Below are positions 48,258-51,865 of a stretch of 51,865 nucleotides of DNA, piece by piece. The stretch is from DATIYF01 sp035517775. Its GTDB lineage: Bacteria > Acidobacteriota > Terriglobia > Terriglobales > Acidobacteriaceae. Below the pieces are notes generated by a model. The model was given only the letters and a program-made list of their open reading frames with translations. It was not told the DNA's origin and did not search any database. The stretch spans positions 1 to 51,865 of the forward strand of contig DATIYF010000060.1 in the NCBI GenBank assembly GCA_035517775.1, read 5' to 3'. Numbering within the stretch: the first letter of the stretch is position 1; every line of letters starts with the position of its first letter. Position numbers and translations under genes: made by a program.

Positions 48258-51227
48258 ATGCGCTTTCCGGCACATGATTGCTTTTCATGCACCGCACTTT
48301 TCCTCGCGGTTGTGTCTCTCTCCGCTTCGGCGCAGGGCCAACTCACTTATCAGCAGGCGACGGCCGGCCTATACCAGGGCCAGAAGATCAGCTCGGTCAG
48401 CGTTGTCGCTGATCCGCGCCTCGACGTTGCACCGCTCTTGCAGCGGGTAACTCTGAAACCCGGCGAGCAATTTTCCGATAAGCAGGTGCAAGCCAGCCTT
48501 GCCGCGCTGAAGGCGGCGGGAAATTTCACCAGCGTCAGCCTGAACGTCGTGCCCGGAACCAACGGCCTGCAGCTGAGTTTCATTCTTCAGCCGGCCTATT
48601 ACATTGGCATCATCAAGTTTCCCGGCGCCTCGAAGTATTTCTCCTACGCGCGCCTTCTTCAGGTGGTGAATTTGCCGGATGAAGATGCCTTCGATAAATC
48701 GCATCTTCCCGCCGCCGCAGAGGCATTGCTGAACTTCCTTCATTCCGAAGGCTATTTTCAGGCACAGGTGCAAACTCGCACCGCTCTGGACAACGCCAAC
48801 CAATTGGTGCACGTGACATTCGATGTTCAAAGGGGCAAGCGCGCGAAGATGGGCGCGGTTCAAATTGAAGGACCCGCGGGTACAGAAGACGCCCGGCTGC
48901 TGCACGCGCTGCACTCCTGGCGCGCCTTCCTTACCGGGGCAACGCTGAAACCAGGCAAGCCCTATACACCGGGCCGCATCCGCAAGGCTCTTGCTCTGAT
49001 CAAGCGCTCACTTGCGCAGCAGAAATATCTGGCCAGCACGGTGCAGCAGGAGCCGCCGCAATACCACGCCGAGAGCAACCGCGCCGATATCTCCTTCCAC
49101 GTGGAAACCGGACCGGAAGTGGATATCCGCATCACCGGAGCGCATCTGAGCTGGATTCCATTTCTTTCCGGCCGGGAGGAGCGAAAACTGATCCCAATTT
49201 TCTCCGAAGCCGCGGTAGATCGCGATCTGGTGCAGGAGGGGCAGAGAAATCTTGCAGATTACTTTCAGAAAAAGGGCTACTTCGACGTGAAGGTGAAGGT
49301 CAATGTTCAGCACCAGCCCGGCAAGGTCCTGTTGACGTACGACATCCAGAAGGGAAAGCGCCACAGGGTCACCAGCATCGCCTTTCACGGCAACCGCCAT
49401 CTGAGCGATCGCGACCTGCAAGCGCAGATTACGGTCAAAAAGGCCCACTTTTTCTGGCAGCACGGCAGCATCAGCGAGAAGGAGTTGCAAGAGAGCGTGA
49501 AGAACCTGGAGGCGCTGTACAACGACCATGGCTTCGAGAGCGTGACGGTGACGCCCCAAGTGGTGGATCGCGAGTTAAAGATTCTTCTGACTTTCAGTGT
49601 TGAGGAGGGCACGCAGACTCTGATCGGCAAAGTGCAGGTTTCGGGGAACAGCACGTTTTCGATTGACCAGTTGACTGCCCATAAAGGCCTGGAGTTGCGC
49701 CCCGGCGCGCCCTTCTCGCAGCACGAGCTTGGCAATGACCGCAGCCGCATCGCGGCGACCTATCTGAATCGGGGCTTTCTCAATGCTGAAGTCAAGGCCA
49801 AGGTAACTCGCGACCCTGCCGATTCCCAGAAAATGGACGTCACCTATCAGATCAGCGAGAACCAGCGCGTGCGCATCAGCCGCCTGCTCTATCTCGGCTT
49901 GGTTCATACCCGGCAGGACCTGGTGGCGAAGACGGCGAACCTGCATCCCGAGGCGCCCATGAGCCAGGGCGATCTGTTGCAGTCGGAAAGCGCCTTATAT
50001 GATCTGGGAATTTTCGATTGGGCGAGCGTGGGGCCGCGCAAGCCGATCAGCACGCAAGCAAACGAAGAAGTGCTGGTCAAGGCGCACGAAGCCCAGCGCA
50101 ACGAGATTACCTACGGCTTCGGAATCGAAATCTCTCATCGCGGGGGCAATGTTCCTGCCGGCACGGTAGCGGTTCCGGGCCTGCCGCCGGTCAGTATAGG
50201 CAATAACCGGGTGGCGCCGAGTGAGGCCAGTTATGTCAGTCCACGCGGCTCCATCGAATTCACACGGCGCAATCTTTTCGGGCGGGCGCAAACCGGCGCC
50301 ATCTCACTGCTGGCTTCGCGGCTCGATCAGCGGGTTTTGGCCACTTATGCCGATCCCCGCTTCCGTGGCTCGCAGTGGCAAAGCCTCACCAGCATTTCGC
50401 TCGAGCGGACGACCGAAAATCCTCTCTATACGGCTGACCTGGGGGATGCCTCCTTTCAATTGGAGCGCCTGATCAGCCGCAAAAAAGATGTGCGGGCGCA
50501 ATTGCGCTACGATTTCAATAAGACCTATCTCTCGCGCCTGCTGGTCCCCGAGTTGGTTTTGCCGCAGGACCGCAACGTGCATCTCTCGACGATTTCCGGC
50601 ACGCTGATTGAAGACACGCGTGACAAGCCGCTTGACGCTCACCACGGCGTCTATGCCACTCTCGATTTCGGCCTGACTCCCAAGGCTCTGGGATCGAGCG
50701 TGAATTTTGCCAAGCTGTTCGGGCAATACGCCTTCTATAAGCCGGGGCACGGCATGGTATGGGCCAACAGCGTGCGGCTGGGTCTTTCCAAGGCCTTTGC
50801 CGGCAGCTTTGTGCCCACCAGCCAGCTTTTCTTTTCTGGCGGGGGCACCTCTTTGCGCGGCTTTCCTCTTAATGAGGCCGGGCCGCAGCGTATAGTGCCT
50901 TTCTGTAATGTGCTTTCCGGCAACAGCGGCTGCGTAAATGTAACCGTGCCTTTAGGCGGCCGGCAGCTTTTTATTCTGAACTCTGAGCTGCGGTTCCCGC
51001 TGCATATCATGCACAACCTGGGCGGCGTGGTGTTTTATGACGGGGGCAACGTCTATCAAGCCATCAATTTGCGGACCTTTTTCAATAACTACACCAACAC
51101 GGTGGGGATCGGGCTTCGTTACGCAACCCCTGTGGGGCCGATTCGCATTGATATTGGCCGGAACCTGAATCCGGTTCCGGGGATCAAAGCGACCCAATAT
51201 TTCATTACGCTGGGGCAATCATTCTGA
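48258..51227 (+). CDS. BamA/TamA-like outer-membrane assembly protein (Omp85)
   Basis: The 989-residue protein has a Sec signal peptide (about 1-26, ending SASAQ), several POTRA domains (about five, spanning roughly 30-590) and a C-terminal surface-antigen beta-barrel (about 620-989). SRIAATYLNRGFLNAEV and ENQRVRISRLLYLG are POTRA-type segments; GGGTSLRGFPLNEAGPQRIV holds the RGF motif of the lid loop, and the last residue is Phe, as expected of the assembly signal. It would insert or translocate outer-membrane proteins. ATG 48258 was chosen because the signal peptide starts there; a TTG 51 bases upstream is also in frame. An AsmA/TamB-like gene follows at once, so TamA is the likelier role. 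Confidence 0.9.
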   Translation: MRFPAHDCFSCTALFLAVVSLSASAQGQLTYQQATAGLYQGQKISSVSVVADPRLDVAPLLQRVTLKPGEQFSDKQVQASLAALKAAGNFTSVSLNVVPGTNGLQLSFILQPAYYIGIIKFPGASKYFSYARLLQVVNLPDEDAFDKSHLPAAAEALLNFLHSEGYFQAQVQTRTALDNANQLVHVTFDVQRGKRAKMGAVQIEGPAGTEDARLLHALHSWRAFLTGATLKPGKPYTPGRIRKALALIKRSLAQQKYLASTVQQEPPQYHAESNRADISFHVETGPEVDIRITGAHLSWIPFLSGREERKLIPIFSEAAVDRDLVQEGQRNLADYFQKKGYFDVKVKVNVQHQPGKVLLTYDIQKGKRHRVTSIAFHGNRHLSDRDLQAQITVKKAHFFWQHGSISEKELQESVKNLEALYNDHGFESVTVTPQVVDRELKILLTFSVEEGTQTLIGKVQVSGNSTFSIDQLTAHKGLELRPGAPFSQHELGNDRSRIAATYLNRGFLNAEVKAKVTRDPADSQKMDVTYQISENQRVRISRLLYLGLVHTRQDLVAKTANLHPEAPMSQGDLLQSESALYDLGIFDWASVGPRKPISTQANEEVLVKAHEAQRNEITYGFGIEISHRGGNVPAGTVAVPGLPPVSIGNNRVAPSEASYVSPRGSIEFTRRNLFGRAQTGAISLLASRLDQRVLATYADPRFRGSQWQSLTSISLERTTENPLYTADLGDASFQLERLISRKKDVRAQLRYDFNKTYLSRLLVPELVLPQDRNVHLSTISGTLIEDTRDKPLDAHHGVYATLDFGLTPKALGSSVNFAKLFGQYAFYKPGHGMVWANSVRLGLSKAFAGSFVPTSQLFFSGGGTSLRGFPLNEAGPQRIVPFCNVLSGNSGCVNVTVPLGGRQLFILNSELRFPLHIMHNLGGVVFYDGGNVYQAINLRTFFNNYTNTVGIGLRYATPVGPIRIDIGRNLNPVPGIKATQYFITLGQSF

Positions 51228-51253
51228 CCGAGCAAAATCTTTCTGGTGGTGCA

Positions 51254-51865
51254 ATGGTGAAGTGGATTCGCCGGCTCAAATGGATTGGGTTGGGCATTCT
51301 CTTGCTTCTGATCGTGGCCCTGGTGGGCGGCTACATCTTTCTGAGGAGCAGCGGCTTCCGCCACTATGCCATGGCCAAAATCATCCAGGAAGCCGATGCC
51401 TCGACCGGGGGCAGGCTCACGATCCATAGCTTTGATTTTCAGTGGAAGACTTTGACGGCGCATCTTTATGGCCTCACCCTGCGCGGTGCAGAGCCGCCCA
51501 ATGCCAAGCCCCTGCTGCAAGTAGATAAACTCACCGTCGGCTTGAAAATTGAGTCGGTGCTGCACCGCAAGCTCCGCTTTAGCGAGCTGCTGGTTGAGCA
51601 TCCGGTGGTGCACCTGCAGATAGATAAGAACGGCAAGACCAACCTGCCGCAGCCACCGCCGCAGAAGACCCAGAGCAGCGGGCCGAGCGTGTTCGACCTC
51701 GCCGTCGGCCACGCCCAGATCAGCAACGGCGAGATCTACTGCAATGATGTGAAGAACCGGCTCGACGCCGACCTGAGCGGCTTGCAAGCCGACGCGCGCT
51801 ACAGTTTTCTGAAATTGGGCTACGATGGGTCTCTCTCCTATGACCGCGGCGTCCTGCAATACGCT
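51254..51865 (+). CDS. AsmA/TamB-like protein, N-terminal part, cut by the window end
   Basis: Reading on from ATG 51254 gives 204 codons with no stop to the window end. The start has a basic, membrane-anchor-type helix (about 10-31, GLGILLLLIVALVGGYIFL). It continues with a beta-rich region, DASTGGRLTIHSFDFQWKTLTAHLYGLTLRG and VDKLTVGLKIESVLHRKLRFSELLVEHPVVHL, in the pattern of AsmA/TamB N-terminal domains. TamB spans the periplasm and works with TamA, encoded directly upstream with a 26-base gap. The ribosome site (GGTGGT) is weak. The rest of the gene lies beyond the window. Confidence 0.8.
   Translation, partial: MVKWIRRLKWIGLGILLLLIVALVGGYIFLRSSGFRHYAMAKIIQEADASTGGRLTIHSFDFQWKTLTAHLYGLTLRGAEPPNAKPLLQVDKLTVGLKIESVLHRKLRFSELLVEHPVVHLQIDKNGKTNLPQPPPQKTQSSGPSVFDLAVGHAQISNGEIYCNDVKNRLDADLSGLQADARYSFLKLGYDGSLSYDRGVLQYA

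Noticed and set aside
1..51865. CRISPR arrays, tRNA/rRNA genes, insertion sequences or integrase genes
   Set aside because: No regularly spaced repeats, no recognisable RNA gene and no transposase- or integrase-like protein was found on either strand.

Overview
The window is GC-rich (by eye about 60%) and densely coded. Its gene content suggests a soil-type Acidobacteriota (Terriglobia-like) bacterium. This is inferred from family content: a Ser/Thr kinase fused to a TolB-like domain and TPRs, choice-of-anchor-D secreted proteins, IPT/TIG-phospholipase C-type phosphoesterases, a lysine-less tyrosine-kinase-like protein and UpxY/NusG paralogues in a large polysaccharide locus. No rRNA, tRNA, CRISPR array, transposase or integrase was found.

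Layout. (1) 1-3763, minus strand: a damaged membrane-protein/RDD gene at the left edge, then a compact operon of a nucleoside-phosphorylase-like protein, an S8 protease and a free-standing copy of the protease's N-terminal propeptide-like domain. (2) 4067-9707, plus: an ABC-2 type exporter pair and a 1219-residue receptor-like Ser/Thr kinase with five TxxD/E repeats. (3) 9816-14389: a secreted L-type-lectin/ASH protein and two STAS-domain regulators. (4) 14520-18596, plus: a hexuronate operon (uxaC, SDR, kdgK, eda) feeding the Entner-Doudoroff pathway. (5) 19189-42121, plus: a polysaccharide locus of about 23 kb, with ExeA-like ATPase, NusG/UpxY antiterminator, Wza-like export protein, Wzc/GumC co-polymerase, degenerate BY-kinase, WbaP-type initiating transferase, nucleotidyltransferase-like protein, Wzx flippase, O-antigen ligase/polymerase, one GT4, two GT2, an NTase-like/thymidylate-kinase-like fusion, GT26, a secreted phosphoesterase, a Tat-exported GH10 xylanase, a polysaccharide deacetylase, a sulfotransferase and an APH-fold kinase. 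It ends at a strong intrinsic terminator. (6) 42201-46351, minus: two paralogous secreted glycoside hydrolases. (7) 46525-end, plus: a CelD-like acetyltransferase behind a strongly structured leader, then a BamA/TamA-like Omp85 protein and the start of an AsmA/TamB-like protein cut by the window end.

Regions 5 to 7 together look like a Wzx/Wzy-dependent exopolysaccharide system with its own antiterminator, modifying enzymes (deacetylation, sulfation, acylation, possibly phosphorylation) and secreted hydrolases that could trim the polymer. No genes for nucleotide-sugar precursors and no exosortase are present here. Many neighbours overlap by ATGA or TTGA, indicating translational coupling.
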